A stretch of 40,306 nt of DNA from Flavobacteriaceae bacterium. Lineage in GTDB: Bacteria; Bacteroidota; Bacteroidia; Flavobacteriales; Flavobacteriaceae. The stretch is taken from positions 60,444-100,749 of the forward strand of contig PBHD01000012.1 of the NCBI GenBank assembly GCA_002719315.1, written 5' to 3'. Shown here in pieces: positions 6,627 to 17,244 of this stretch. Within the stretch, counting starts at the first letter, position 1. Every line of letters starts with the position of its first letter. Made by a program: the position numbers and the translations under genes. The notes below the pieces were generated by a model, which saw nothing but the letters and a program-made list of their open reading frames with translations, was not told the origin of the DNA and did not search any database.

Positions 6627-9600
6627 CTAATTGCCAAAATTATATCTAATAGTTATTCCTGACCTAATACTTGTCTGAGGAAAAGCGGTGGATATTGCAA
6701 ATTTTGAAAAATTATGATCATAAAAAAACAGGCTTGTTATATTTTTTGATATAGCGTAATCAGCAGTTATTTTAATAGACATTAATTTTTGACCTGCCGT
6801 AACCTGATTATTGTCATATTCCAAATTCCTTAAAACAGTAACATTGTTTCTATAAGAAAAATCTGCTTTAATATTTAAATCTCCTTTTAATGTAATTTTT
6901 TTACCTCCAAAGTTTGTTCTAAATCTAACATCTTTAACTCTATACCCTAAGCCTAGAGTATATTCATCACCTATAGATTCAGTTAGCAAACTATTATCAA
7001 GACTTAGCGATAAAGCTCGGTCTTTCTTAAAATCAGCTAATAATTTAAAAGAATTTTTTAATTCAATATCTAATCTTATCAAAGGATTAAATTGTTCTAC
7101 AAGATTAATATTTGAATATAAAATTTCAGGTATAATGTTTCCTGAATTATCTAATTCAAATGGATTTTCAGGGTTATAGTTAAAATTTGTTTGGAAATTA
7201 TTTATTGTATAGCTAGCTCTATAACCATGAGTCAAGGAAAATCTATTAAATCTTTTCTTAAAAGATTTAATATTCATTAAACCTGTAAATTTTAAATTCC
7301 AATTAGGTATTGGAATCTTTCTAATTGGATTTAAATCAATTTTATTAGGATCTTGCCCTGTATACGCAGCTAAAAAAGAATTAATTAAAACCTCTTGCTG
7401 ATTCTTTCCATATCCTAAAGGATATAATGAATTATTTGTTTGCTTTAAATTTTCTAAATTTTCATCGTATAATCTTTTGGCAATAACAGATCTATATTTC
7501 CTAAAATTATTAAAATTATCATCCTTATTTATATCAGAATTCTTAAAGGCTGTCTTAATCAATACAATTGAATTAGCATAATTTCCATATAAATTTGAGT
7601 TTTGAGAATAATAAAATAATTTATCAATGATATAGTTTTCATTAATATTTTCCGAATAACTTCTTTCTGCATTTATATCAATTATTAAACTTTTAAAAGG
7701 TGAAAACTGACTATTAAAAGACAACTTGCTATTGTGTACTTCAGTTATGGGTTGATTAAAATTTGAAAAATCAGTCAACCATCCTTTTTTTGCAGCTTCG
7801 TATCTTATATCAGCCTGACTTCCTAATGTGAATCCTAATGTAGGTTTAATTGATCCTGCAAACCCAACAGATGGAAGGTAGCCAGGTAAAACTGTTCCAT
7901 TATTTTCTGTATAATTAATTTGTATTCTTTTTAATGTAGTCATAAAGTCTACAACTTTAAACAAATATTTTTTTAATCTATTCTTATCTTTATTATCCTT
8001 ATCTAAATTTAAAATTGTATAAAACTTTTTTAATGAAATCGATCCATTTATTGATTTTGTATTAGCATTTTGTATCTGATTTACCACCCCAAGAGTTTGT
8101 CCTATTTCATTTTTAACATTAGCTAATGCTTCAGATCCTCTTTGCCAACTAAAATCTCCTGTATAACTATAATCTATATCTAGAAAACTTAAAACGGGAA
8201 TAAGATTCAATGGAACTTTATAATTTAAAGAAAGTGACTGAAAATGTCTATCAGGTTCACCTGTATTCCATATGCCTTCCCATATTTCTTTTGGTTTTGA
8301 CATTAAAATATTGGAAGAATCCTCCATCTCACTTCTTATAATATTGCTAGTAGATGAATTAAATGTAAACCTTAAGGATTTAGTTAAATTATGATTTATA
8401 GAATAAGTCCAATCAAATAAAAAATTTTGTTGTTGAAGCTCGGGTAAAGAAAGTTGGTTAGCAGCATCTACTCCCTCTAAAAATACTTCTCGAAACCTTT
8501 GACTGTTCAAAGCTCTGTTAATATTGGATGAAATTGAAATAGAGTTAGGAATAAGATTGAAATTAATTTCTTTTAACCATTGCCAATAAGGTTTTTCAGA
8601 TTCTGATAAATTTAATTTATTAAAAGGTTCAAAGTTAAGGGGTGAGAAATTATATGCGTAATTAGCGCCTAATGATAAAATAGTTTCATCCTGTTTAGCT
8701 ACTTCATAATCACTGTGTTTTTTTTCATTATAAGCATATGAAAAATTAAAATTTTCTGGACTATAAAAACGATTTTTACTTAATCCATTATCTAATTTTC
8801 TAACTCCAATTAAATTAATACTTTTCCTACTTGTATAGCTTATTGACTGTCTTTTTATAGAATCTCTTTGACTAGATCTTGTTGATGTTTCTATTCTATC
8901 TTTAAGTTTTAAATCTTGATAAAAGGGATCATATTCTGGAGTTAAAATAGTTTCACCTGAAGAAAAATTTAATGGAACCTCAATGCCCCATTTTTTTGGT
9001 ATTAACTGTCCAAGATTAAAATTAGAGACAATATCGTATTGAACTAATTCATCTCTACTTCTTTGATTTGGACTTTGATCAATAGAACCAAAACCTATTG
9101 TAGAATATCTACCTGAAGCAGAAAAGTTAGCGAAATCAGCAAGATTACCATCAATTGATCCAACTGTAGCCCATCCACCTTTTGAATCAATCCCAGAGAT
9201 TCTTAATTCATTAAACCAAACCTCTCCACATAATTGATCTCCCAAAGCAACTGAAGGATTTTTTAATCCAATCATTATTGTCTTTATAGATCCCAAAGAA
9301 GGATTTCCTTTTATTGATAACTTATATTTTTTGCGACCTGGTAAAGAACTTATAGGTGTAAATTCATTTATTAAATTTAAATCTTCATCATAATAAATTG
9401 GTTTATTATAAATCAAATTTTCAAGAGCTGCAGCCTTTAATCTTAATAAAAGATCAATTGAAATATCTATCGAGTTTGAATCAGGAATCCAAACTTGATC
9501 AGAACTTAATTTGTTTGAATTATTTTCAGAATATTCAGATGGTTTTAATGGAATTTCAATTTGATAATAATTATCCTTATAATCTGACCCCATTCTAATA

Positions 9601-12600
9601 AAAGCAACAATTCTTTTGTCAAACTCGTCTTTGATGCCTTCTCCAGGCAATTTTGGATATCCTTTAATAGATTCAGCATGAAGGAACATCTTTAGTTTAC
9701 TATATTGTCTTATATCAAGATCAACAGCCTTATATATACCTCTTGAATCCATAGGTTGAAGATCACAAATTCTAAAAGACAATGATTGTTCGTTTTGTCT
9801 TATTATAGTATTGTTATTGTTAATTTGTTCTCTTTCTATATCAGGAGGTAAAACATAATTTATCGGAATTCTATTTTCATTTTCTAATATATTAACTGTA
9901 CTGATATCAACTGTTGTTTCTTGAGTTGAAATAATTTCTTTATTTAATGATTTGTTATAAGTTCTCCAATCTCCTCTGACCAGATCTAAAGTTCCAAATC
10001 TAAATATAACATTAGAACTAAATCCAGTCAAAATCATTCTCATAAATCTTATCGATCTTAGATCATTTATTGAGTTTACTGAATTAAAATATTTTGAAAA
10101 TCTATTGTTTTGATAATATTGTTTTTGAATCGGTATTTTAAACTGAATCCATCTTGTATTTATTTGATCACCATTTGGAGTATCAACTCTTACATTATCT
10201 CTAACATCTGTAACAAAAGGATGGTCTCCTACTTCCATTTTTTTATTTATAGGAACTTTATATTCAAAATAACTTTCAATGGTATTCATGCTTTGATCTC
10301 TATTTATATCCTCTGTATCAGGTTCAGTCGTATTTCCCCTGTTGGTATTTGAAAATGCTAAGGGTGTATTTCCTTGAGTTCCATTGTAATTCTTATATCG
10401 ATCAAGTATATTTCCATCAGCCTGGACATAAAAAGTATAATTGTCTCCAGCTGGGTCATTTAAATTTCCATTAGTATATATATCTTTCTCTTCTATATCA
10501 GTTAAACCGTCTAATCCTACATCTTGTAATGGTCTATCAATTTCTTCAGTATTAAATGCATAAAGTATAGATTGTGATGCAGGAACTTTTCCCCATTGAG
10601 TCAAATAAGTCGGTCTTACATCATTTCCTCCCGGCAAACCATTTTCAAATTGCTTGCGACCATCTTTAAGGATGTCTTCAGAAATATTTCCCAAATGAAA
10701 AACTAAATATCCTAAATCATCATTTGAAGTTTGAATTTCTGAAAAAGTATCTAATACCCAAAATTCTATAAACTCAACATTTGTTTGTTCAAAATTTGTT
10801 GAGCTAAGAGGCCTCATTATTCCAGCCCAATTATTTTTAGAATCTAAATCATAAGTTTCTAAAATTGAATTATTGTATGGTCCCTTCTCATTTGGATAGT
10901 AAGCTAAATCAAAAGTGTTTTGAACAGTTGTGGCTCCTTGAACTAAATCTTGCTCTGGGAAAATTTCTTTTATAAAAATTCTTCTAGTTTTATTGTCTGA
11001 AATATCATTATTATTTATTCCGTTAGGGGGATTATTCCCGTAGAATATTGGATCAATAGTATACCAAGCAAGCTTTGATCTACCCTCTCCATTTTTTATT
11101 CCTTCTTTATCTGATCCTTTATAATATTTATCTGGAACGCTAGATAAACTCCATGCTGAGAATCCCTTGATATCTATATTTGTTTGAGCTCCTTCAAAAT
11201 CATCAATATAAACATTTGATTCTCCATTTAACTCCGTATTTCTTGGATTATTTGCAATTAAGCTTGCTACTTCAGCTCTAAATGAAATTTGAGATTTAAC
11301 ATTAGAATCTATGGTAGGGTATAAATTAACAAGTCTTGTTAAAAATGGAACTTCAGTAGAAAAGTTTGTGTTAAAACCAATCATTGAATTATTAACAGGT
11401 TCTGTTCCATAATTAGCTTTTTGAGTTAAAGGATTTTCACTTAAATTAACTAATGTTGCACCAATAGAAATTTTTTCGTTTACAGTATGTAAAACATTAA
11501 TACCTGAAAATCTTTTATTTTGTTGATTAAAAAAAGAATTGTTTTCAACTGAAATTTTAATTGGAATATTAGAAGCTTTTAAACCTTCATCTAAAATTTT
11601 AACTCTTCCAATTTCATAATTCACAATATAATCTATTCCTTCCTGTAATAACCTTCCCCCAGCAGAAACCCTAACAGAACCTCTAGGAACATTAAACGCA
11701 CCTATAGCTATTCCATCACCTCCTTCAGATTTATATCTACCTTTTAATTGAAATTTATTTTTTTCAGTACTTTCTAAAGCAGCCGCTTTAGTTAATGAAT
11801 ACATCTCTTTAAATACATATTTTTTTTGGTTTTCATTATAAGTTAATTCTGAATTATAATTTTCTTCTGAGGAATTTGGATTATCAAGAATATTAAATAA
11901 AAATTCTCCAAAAGGTTCTATAGATGGAAAAATTATACGACCAAATTTTGGATCAATAGTTATACCTGGTACATAATCAAAAAAACCATCCCCTTTTGGT
12001 GCTAAATCTTGATATTTATTCAGTCTATCCAAATCAAAAGTATTTAATAAAATTTGTTTTTCTAAATTTTCTGGCCAAATACTATTTTCAACAGGAGAAA
12101 GATAATTTATTGGGGATGGATCTGAATATAAAATATTTAATCTAAATCCTTCTTCAGACAATTGAAAAGCTCCAATATTATAAATATTTTTCATCATAAG
12201 GTTCCAAACAGGCTGATTTACATCTGTAACACTACTTTTCAACATTTTTACTATTAAATTATTATTTTCAACTATACTTTGATCCTGATTAAAATTTACC
12301 ACAGTACTGGGATTATCTCCATTGGCAAATTCTCCAACCTGATAAACTTTACCTAAATATGTATATTGAAAAGCAACACCAAGTATCTCATCATTACTTA
12401 ATCTTTGATTTAGAGATATATAACCAAGTTGAGGATGAAAAGTATATTCTCTTGGATTTAATTTCCTTGCACTTTCAAGGACAACATAATCAAATCCCTC
12501 TTTCACATTTTGGCTTATCCCAATAAATCCACTTTTAACTTTTGAAATATCACGTATATTATTATTCAAAATACTTGATTGTCCAATTTTATCAGGATCT

Positions 12601-13943
12601 AATCTATTTAAATTATTACTTGGAGGGCTTTTAACATTATTATTATTAAAAAAATTAGTTGTTAACTTATCTAAAGTTGTATTATTTGGGTTAGATTCAG
12701 CTAAATCTTGAATTGCGATTATGTTTCTTACATTTTGAGTTTGAGCTCCTCTATTAGTAACCCATACTTCAATTCTATTAATCTGAACACCTGAATTAAT
12801 GTAAGGATAGGTTTTTAAGGACTTATCATAATTTTCTCTAAAATATTGTGATAAGAAATAATGTCGATCTTCTTCATAATCTAGTGCAAATAAACTAAAT
12901 TCTTGAATTGTTCCTCCTCCTTGAGTTGTTATGTTTTGGGATTGTGATCTTTGTTCTGAAAAAATTCCAGACACTTCTGTTTTTCCGAATTTTAAATCTG
13001 CTCTTACTCCAAATAAACTTTGCGCTCCTTGAATTAAATTGCTGTTTATTGGCATACTAATATTACCAATATCAATATTTTGTATAATTGCATCTTCTGT
13101 GACTTTACCTTTTAAATAATCAGAAACTTGATTTCCAATTTGATTTCTTGAATTAGGTAGATTATTTAAGTTATTTTTTAAATTTTGAATTCTTCTTCTA
13201 GTTTCTTCAAGAGTATTTAAAGACGCTCCTATTCTATTTAAATTTTGAATTTGATTGTCAAACCTACTAAAAGCCGCATTTTCTATATCTCTAAGATTTG
13301 GAGGATTAAATTGAATTTTCACTAGATTTTGAAAATCAAATGTTGATTCAGTATCATAATTAGCAGTAATCTGTAGTCTATCACCTATTTTCCCAAGTAT
13401 ACTTAAGCTTATTCTTTGATCAAAATCAAAACCAAAATTTTCCCGATCTCGTGGTGAAGTAGCTGGATTATCATTTTTTTGATATCTAATTCCTAAATCT
13501 ATACCTATAGAACCTTGAGGAGAAATATCAATTAAATTTTTTCCTAGAAATGACTGAAAAAAATTCTTGTTTACATATGATTCAGGAAGAAGATTTTTTT
13601 GTAAATCATCAATATTATTTCCCTTACCACTAAGAGCTACTATTTTATTCTTGAAATATTTTCTTAATTGTTTTTTTAAAACTAGAGCTTCAAACTCTTC
13701 TACACTTAAAACTAATGGATAAGTTATTGGATAATCTCCAACCTCAGAAGAAATGATATATTTATTTAATTCAGGATTATAAATATATTTTTCTTCTATA
13801 TTTTTTGTGTCATCAAATCCAACATTATTTAAATCATATGATTTTTGTGCAAAAGAAAGCCCAGCTGAAAAAAAAATAAAAAATATTAATAAAATATAAT
13901 CTTTCAGCAATCTATAATTACAACCATAAATTGATTCAATCAA
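6627..13943 (-). CDS. sprA: SprA, outer-membrane translocon of the type IX secretion system
   Basis: SprA (Sov in Porphyromonas) is the giant outer-membrane barrel through which type IX secretion cargo, including gliding adhesins, leaves the cell. This copy has about 2438 residues, close to the family size. A hydrophobic signal (about 13-33, ending FSAGLSFAQ) is followed by repeated SprA-type segments and many barrel-like strands, ending with the typical S-G-I-T-I-R-Y-N-F-G-N tail. There is no ATG near the signal peptide. TTG at 13943 and TTG at 13910 (giving M-L-K-D-Y-I-L-L) are the plausible starts; the second gives a more standard signal peptide. The frame is the same as ruvA upstream, separated by one TAG. 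No break or frameshift was seen. Confidence 0.95.
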   Translation of the reverse strand: MIESIYGCNYRLLKDYILLIFFIFFSAGLSFAQKSYDLNNVGFDDTKNIEEKYIYNPELNKYIISSEVGDYPITYPLVLSVEEFEALVLKKQLRKYFKNKIVALSGKGNNIDDLQKNLLPESYVNKNFFQSFLGKNLIDISPQGSIGIDLGIRYQKNDNPATSPRDRENFGFDFDQRISLSILGKIGDRLQITANYDTESTFDFQNLVKIQFNPPNLRDIENAAFSRFDNQIQNLNRIGASLNTLEETRRRIQNLKNNLNNLPNSRNQIGNQVSDYLKGKVTEDAIIQNIDIGNISMPINSNLIQGAQSLFGVRADLKFGKTEVSGIFSEQRSQSQNITTQGGGTIQEFSLFALDYEEDRHYFLSQYFRENYDKSLKTYPYINSGVQINRIEVWVTNRGAQTQNVRNIIAIQDLAESNPNNTTLDKLTTNFFNNNNVKSPPSNNLNRLDPDKIGQSSILNNNIRDISKVKSGFIGISQNVKEGFDYVVLESARKLNPREYTFHPQLGYISLNQRLSNDEILGVAFQYTYLGKVYQVGEFANGDNPSTVVNFNQDQSIVENNNLIVKMLKSSVTDVNQPVWNLMMKNIYNIGAFQLSEEGFRLNILYSDPSPINYLSPVENSIWPENLEKQILLNTFDLDRLNKYQDLAPKGDGFFDYVPGITIDPKFGRIIFPSIEPFGEFLFNILDNPNSSEENYNSELTYNENQKKYVFKEMYSLTKAAALESTEKNKFQLKGRYKSEGGDGIAIGAFNVPRGSVRVSAGGRLLQEGIDYIVNYEIGRVKILDEGLKASNIPIKISVENNSFFNQQNKRFSGINVLHTVNEKISIGATLVNLSENPLTQKANYGTEPVNNSMIGFNTNFSTEVPFLTRLVNLYPTIDSNVKSQISFRAEVASLIANNPRNTELNGESNVYIDDFEGAQTNIDIKGFSAWSLSSVPDKYYKGSDKEGIKNGEGRSKLAWYTIDPIFYGNNPPNGINNNDISDNKTRRIFIKEIFPEQDLVQGATTVQNTFDLAYYPNEKGPYNNSILETYDLDSKNNWAGIMRPLSSTNFEQTNVEFIEFWVLDTFSEIQTSNDDLGYLVFHLGNISEDILKDGRKQFENGLPGGNDVRPTYLTQWGKVPASQSILYAFNTEEIDRPLQDVGLDGLTDIEEKDIYTNGNLNDPAGDNYTFYVQADGNILDRYKNYNGTQGNTPLAFSNTNRGNTTEPDTEDINRDQSMNTIESYFEYKVPINKKMEVGDHPFVTDVRDNVRVDTPNGDQINTRWIQFKIPIQKQYYQNNRFSKYFNSVNSINDLRSIRFMRMILTGFSSNVIFRFGTLDLVRGDWRTYNKSLNKEIISTQETTVDISTVNILENENRIPINYVLPPDIEREQINNNNTIIRQNEQSLSFRICDLQPMDSRGIYKAVDLDIRQYSKLKMFLHAESIKGYPKLPGEGIKDEFDKRIVAFIRMGSDYKDNYYQIEIPLKPSEYSENNSNKLSSDQVWIPDSNSIDISIDLLLRLKAAALENLIYNKPIYYDEDLNLINEFTPISSLPGRKKYKLSIKGNPSLGSIKTIMIGLKNPSVALGDQLCGEVWFNELRISGIDSKGGWATVGSIDGNLADFANFSASGRYSTIGFGSIDQSPNQRSRDELVQYDIVSNFNLGQLIPKKWGIEVPLNFSSGETILTPEYDPFYQDLKLKDRIETSTRSSQRDSIKRQSISYTSRKSINLIGVRKLDNGLSKNRFYSPENFNFSYAYNEKKHSDYEVAKQDETILSLGANYAYNFSPLNFEPFNKLNLSESEKPYWQWLKEINFNLIPNSISISSNINRALNSQRFREVFLEGVDAANQLSLPELQQQNFLFDWTYSINHNLTKSLRFTFNSSTSNIIRSEMEDSSNILMSKPKEIWEGIWNTGEPDRHFQSLSLNYKVPLNLIPVLSFLDIDYSYTGDFSWQRGSEALANVKNEIGQTLGVVNQIQNANTKSINGSISLKKFYTILNLDKDNKDKNRLKKYLFKVVDFMTTLKRIQINYTENNGTVLPGYLPSVGFAGSIKPTLGFTLGSQADIRYEAAKKGWLTDFSNFNQPITEVHNSKLSFNSQFSPFKSLIIDINAERSYSENINENYIIDKLFYYSQNSNLYGNYANSIVLIKTAFKNSDINKDDNFNNFRKYRSVIAKRLYDENLENLKQTNNSLYPLGYGKNQQEVLINSFLAAYTGQDPNKIDLNPIRKIPIPNWNLKFTGLMNIKSFKKRFNRFSLTHGYRASYTINNFQTNFNYNPENPFELDNSGNIIPEILYSNINLVEQFNPLIRLDIELKNSFKLLADFKKDRALSLSLDNSLLTESIGDEYTLGLGYRVKDVRFRTNFGGKKITLKGDLNIKADFSYRNNVTVLRNLEYDNNQVTAGQKLMSIKITADYAISKNITSLFFYDHNFSKFAISTAFPQTSIRSGITIRYNFGN

Positions 13944-13949
13944 ATAAAT

Positions 13950-14531
13950 CTATAATTTATTCAAAGCTTCTTTGATAATGTCTTCTAAAGAACTATCTGG
14001 AGAGCTTTGAATTATGTTATCAATCACTTTTTCAGACTGTCTTCTTGAATAACCAAGGACCTCTAATGCTGATAACGATTCTTCTTTGATTGTATTGCTT
14101 TTTATATCAGGAATTTCACCACTTTCATAAAGATTAAACATTTTATCTTTTAATTCAATTATAACACGTTGGGCTGTTTTTAATCCAATTCCTTTAATCG
14201 ATTTAATTGTCTCTACATTTTCAGAAACAATAGCCTTTTGAATGCTACTTGGATCTAAAGAAGATAACATGGTTCTGGCTGTACTTGCTCCTATACCTGA
14301 AACTGATATTAATAATCTAAAAATATCTCTTTCAAAAGTTGAGAAAAAACCATAAAGAGTGTGAGAGTCCTCTTTAATCTGAAGATGAGTATATAATTTT
14401 ATTTTTTCTTCAGAGCCTATTTGAGAGTAGGTATTTAGAGATATGTTAACCTCATAACCAATACCATTACAATCTATTACCAAATGTGTTGGATTTTTTT
14501 CAACTAATCTGCCAATAATTTGAGTAATCAT
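13950..14531 (-). CDS. ruvA: Holliday junction branch migration protein RuvA
   Basis: RuvA binds four-way DNA junctions and loads RuvB for branch migration. The 193-residue protein has the N-terminal OB-fold domain (1-65), two helix-hairpin-helix motifs (VSGIGASTA at 77-85 and IKGIGLKTA at 112-120) and the small C-terminal domain that contacts RuvB (about 147-193). It starts 4 bp after the maeB stop. Its partner ruvB lies in the window about 9 kb upstream on the same strand rather than next to it. Confidence 0.97.
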   Translation of the reverse strand: MITQIIGRLVEKNPTHLVIDCNGIGYEVNISLNTYSQIGSEEKIKLYTHLQIKEDSHTLYGFFSTFERDIFRLLISVSGIGASTARTMLSSLDPSSIQKAIVSENVETIKSIKGIGLKTAQRVIIELKDKMFNLYESGEIPDIKSNTIKEESLSALEVLGYSRRQSEKVIDNIIQSSPDSSLEDIIKEALNKL

Positions 14532-14535
14532 TATA

Positions 14536-16809
14536 CTAATTTATTTTTTTAAATTGTGCATCAATAACTGCGACTGCAGACATATTAACAATTTCTTCTA
14601 CTGAAGCTCCTAATTGAATGACATGAACTGGTTCACTTAGTCCTAACAAAATAGGGCCAATTGAAAGAGCTTCATTTAATTCTTTTATTATCTTATATGT
14701 GATATTAGCCGAATCTAAATTCGGTAAAATTAAAGTGTTTACTTTTTTGCTTTTTAGCGATGAAAAAGGAAACCTTTTATCCAACAACTTTTTATTTAAT
14801 GCAAAATCAGATTGTATTGGGCCATCAACTATAATTTCAGGAGAAGTTTTATGTAAAATTTCAACGGCTTCACTTACTTTATTGGATTGAGGAAATTTAG
14901 ATGATCCAAAATTGGAAAATGAAAGCATTGCAAGAATAGGTTTAATTCCAAACATTTCTACAGCTTTAGCTGTCATTTTAGCTATAGTTGCTAATTCTTG
15001 TGCTGAAGGATCAACATTTAAGGTGGTATCTGATATAAATATTGGACCTATCTTGGTTAACATTAAATTTGTGGCTGCTACCCTTTTAATACTTTTTGCC
15101 TTTGGAATTATTTCGAGAATTGGTTTAATTACAGAAGGATAGTTTCTAGAATAACCTGATATCATTGCATCAGCATCTTTATTTTTTATCATCATAGCTG
15201 CAAAATAGTTCCTTTCTCTCATCAACTTTATAGCATCATACTTAGTGTAACCTCTTCTCTTTTGATCTTGCCAGAATATTTCAGAATATATTTTTCTTCT
15301 TTTTGACTCTTTTCTGTCTTTAGGATCAATTATTTCAACATCTTTTTCAAAATTAATAGTCTCCTTTAAATCTTCAATAGTTTCTCTATTTCCTAAAAGA
15401 ATAGTTTCAGCAATCCCTTCTTCTTGAACAATTTGAGCAGCTTTTAAAACATCTAACTGATCTGCTTCAGCAAAAACAAGTCTTTTGGGTTCACTTTTCG
15501 CTCTATCGTGAATAAGTCTAACAATTTTTTGATTACTACCTAGTCTAGATTCTAGATCTTCTTTATATCTGTTCCAATCTTTAATAGGTTTTTTAGACAC
15601 CCCTGATTTAACAGCCGCCTTGGCAACTGCAAGTGGAACTCTTGAAATCAATCTAGGATCAAAAGGTTTAGGAATAATGTAGTTTCTTCCAAAACTCATG
15701 CTTGTTACGCCATAAGCAATATTAACTTGCTCTGGAACTGACTCTTTCGCTAATTCAGCTAATGCTTTTACAGCAGCCAATTTCATTTCCTCATTAATCA
15801 TTGATGCTCTTACATCTAAGGCACCTCTGAATATAAATGGAAATCCTAATACATTATTAACCTGATTTGGATGATCTGATCTTCCTGTAGCCATAATTAC
15901 ATCGTTTCTAACACTACATGCTAAATCATAATTTATCTCTGGGTCAGGATTCGCCATTGCAAATACAATAGGGTCTTTAGCCATAGATTTTAACATTGCA
16001 ATACTTAAAATATCTGGCTTAGACAAACCAATGAAAACATCAGCATTTTTTATTGAATCCTTTAAAGAATTTAAATTTTTATTTGTAGCAAAAGCTTTCT
16101 TCTCCTTACTTAAATTTTTTCTATTAGTTCTTATAACTCCTTTGCTATCAAGCATAACAATATTTTTTCTTTTTGCTCCTAATGCCATATATAATTTTGA
16201 ACACGATATAGCTGCTGCTCCAGCACCTGAGACTACAATACTAACTTTATCTATTTCTTTATTTGCAATTTGCAAGGCATTAATAAGTGCCGCACATGAA
16301 ATAATTGCTGTACCATGCTGATCATCGTGCATTACGGGTATATCTAATTCTTCTTTCAATCTTTTTTCAATATCAAAAGCTTGGGGAGCTTTAATATCTT
16401 CTAAATTAATTCCTCCAAATGTTGGAGCAATTGATTTTACAACTTCTACAAATTTATCTGGATCCTTTGCATCTATTTCTATATCAAAAACATCGATGTC
16501 TGCGAAAATTTTAAATAACAAACCTTTACCTTCCATCACAGGTTTTGATGCTAAAGGCCCTATATCACCTAACCCTAATACAGCAGATCCATCACTTATA
16601 ACAGCAACTAAATTTCCCTTATTAGTATATTTATAAACCTCTTTCTTTTCTTTATCAATTTCAAGACATGGAAGAGCAACCCCTGGCGAGTATGCTAAGG
16701 CTAAATCTCTTTGAGATCGATATGGTTTTTTAGGAACTACCTCTATTTTACCAGGACTAGGTTTTGCATGATAAACTAAGGCCTCTCTTCTTTGATTTTG
16801 TTTTTTCAT
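14536..16809 (-). CDS. maeB: NADP-dependent malic enzyme with phosphotransacetylase-like C-terminal domain
   Basis: The enzyme decarboxylates malate to pyruvate, making NADPH. The 757-residue protein has the malic N domain with Y40 in AYSPGVA, the catalytic K95 region, the metal-site segment M-H-D162-D163-Q-H-G-T-A, and a Rossmann motif GAGAAA at 195-200. Residues about 430-757 form a phosphotransacetylase-like domain, which in MaeB proteins is regulatory (acetyl-CoA sensing) rather than catalytic. It is the first gene of a maeB-ruvA-sprA-gcvH run. A 7-bp inverted repeat touches its start codon. Confidence 0.96.
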   Translation of the reverse strand: MKKQNQRREALVYHAKPSPGKIEVVPKKPYRSQRDLALAYSPGVALPCLEIDKEKKEVYKYTNKGNLVAVISDGSAVLGLGDIGPLASKPVMEGKGLLFKIFADIDVFDIEIDAKDPDKFVEVVKSIAPTFGGINLEDIKAPQAFDIEKRLKEELDIPVMHDDQHGTAIISCAALINALQIANKEIDKVSIVVSGAGAAAISCSKLYMALGAKRKNIVMLDSKGVIRTNRKNLSKEKKAFATNKNLNSLKDSIKNADVFIGLSKPDILSIAMLKSMAKDPIVFAMANPDPEINYDLACSVRNDVIMATGRSDHPNQVNNVLGFPFIFRGALDVRASMINEEMKLAAVKALAELAKESVPEQVNIAYGVTSMSFGRNYIIPKPFDPRLISRVPLAVAKAAVKSGVSKKPIKDWNRYKEDLESRLGSNQKIVRLIHDRAKSEPKRLVFAEADQLDVLKAAQIVQEEGIAETILLGNRETIEDLKETINFEKDVEIIDPKDRKESKRRKIYSEIFWQDQKRRGYTKYDAIKLMRERNYFAAMMIKNKDADAMISGYSRNYPSVIKPILEIIPKAKSIKRVAATNLMLTKIGPIFISDTTLNVDPSAQELATIAKMTAKAVEMFGIKPILAMLSFSNFGSSKFPQSNKVSEAVEILHKTSPEIIVDGPIQSDFALNKKLLDKRFPFSSLKSKKVNTLILPNLDSANITYKIIKELNEALSIGPILLGLSEPVHVIQLGASVEEIVNMSAVAVIDAQFKKIN

Positions 16810-16832
16810 ATCTTATTTCTATGTCTAAGATA
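16809..16832 (-). other. inverted repeat at the maeB start codon
   Basis: The arms TATCTTA and TAAGATA (7 bp, 10-nt loop) sit directly before maeB; the arm nearer the gene includes the A of the ATG. In RNA this could fold over the start. The stem is short and AT-rich, so it may be chance. Confidence 0.25.
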
Positions 16833-16865
16833 CTAAATCCCTCTTCACTAAGAAATTAATCAAAA

Positions 16866-17144
16866 CTATCTACAACATTCATCTAAATTTATTTCAAGGT
16901 TTTTTAGGCCATAAGGAGAATTATCAACTTTTACTAAAAACTTTCTCCTTTCTAATCTTTTAATTGAAATAATTTCATACTGTAATTTGATCATTCTACT
17001 ATATAAAATATCTGTACAATCATTTGGTGATTCACAATCAAAAGTCTTATTTTCTACTTTTTTATTTTCTTTAACGTCTTTTTTATTATTTATGTTAGAA
17101 CAACTTATATAGAACATAAAAATAAACAATAAGAATAATCTCAT
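16866..17144 (-). CDS. small putative lipoprotein of unknown function
   Basis: I do not recognise this 92-residue protein. It starts with a short hydrophobic signal ending Y-I-S-C15-S, which looks like a lipoprotein cleavage site, though the tyrosine at -3 is not ideal. A Lys/Asn-rich linker follows. The folded part (about 33-92) has a CESPNDC pair of cysteines and ends with the unusual sequence DECCR, four cysteines in all that could form two disulfides or bind metal. It lies between the susCD terminator and maeB, with a 56-bp gap to maeB, and may be its own unit. Confidence 0.65.
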   Translation of the reverse strand: MRLFLLFIFMFYISCSNINNKKDVKENKKVENKTFDCESPNDCTDILYSRMIKLQYEIISIKRLERRKFLVKVDNSPYGLKNLEINLDECCR

Positions 17145-17174
17145 TTTAGATGATTTGAAGATATTAAAGGTTGA

Positions 17175-17217
17175 AAATAAAAAAAAACCATGAGATAAAA
17201 TTAATTACCTCATGGTT
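17175..17217 (-). terminator. rho-independent terminator of the susCD operon
   Basis: On the minus strand AACCATGAG (17217-17209) and CTCATGGTT (17194-17186) form a perfect 9-bp stem around a 14-nt loop. A run of T residues follows directly (17187-17179, then more Ts). It begins 28 nt after the susD stop, as expected for an intrinsic terminator. Confidence 0.85.
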
Positions 17218-17244
17218 AAAAGTATTTTTAAGTTTTACTTTTTT

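Noticed and set aside
13941-13952. RuvA-SprA fusion by stop-codon readthrough
   Set aside because: A signal peptide in the middle of a fusion would make little sense, and a TTG re-start is simpler; kept only as a start-site oddity.
14912-16321. Plus-strand open frames opposite maeB
   Set aside because: Antisense shadows of a conserved gene; no recognisable domains or start context.
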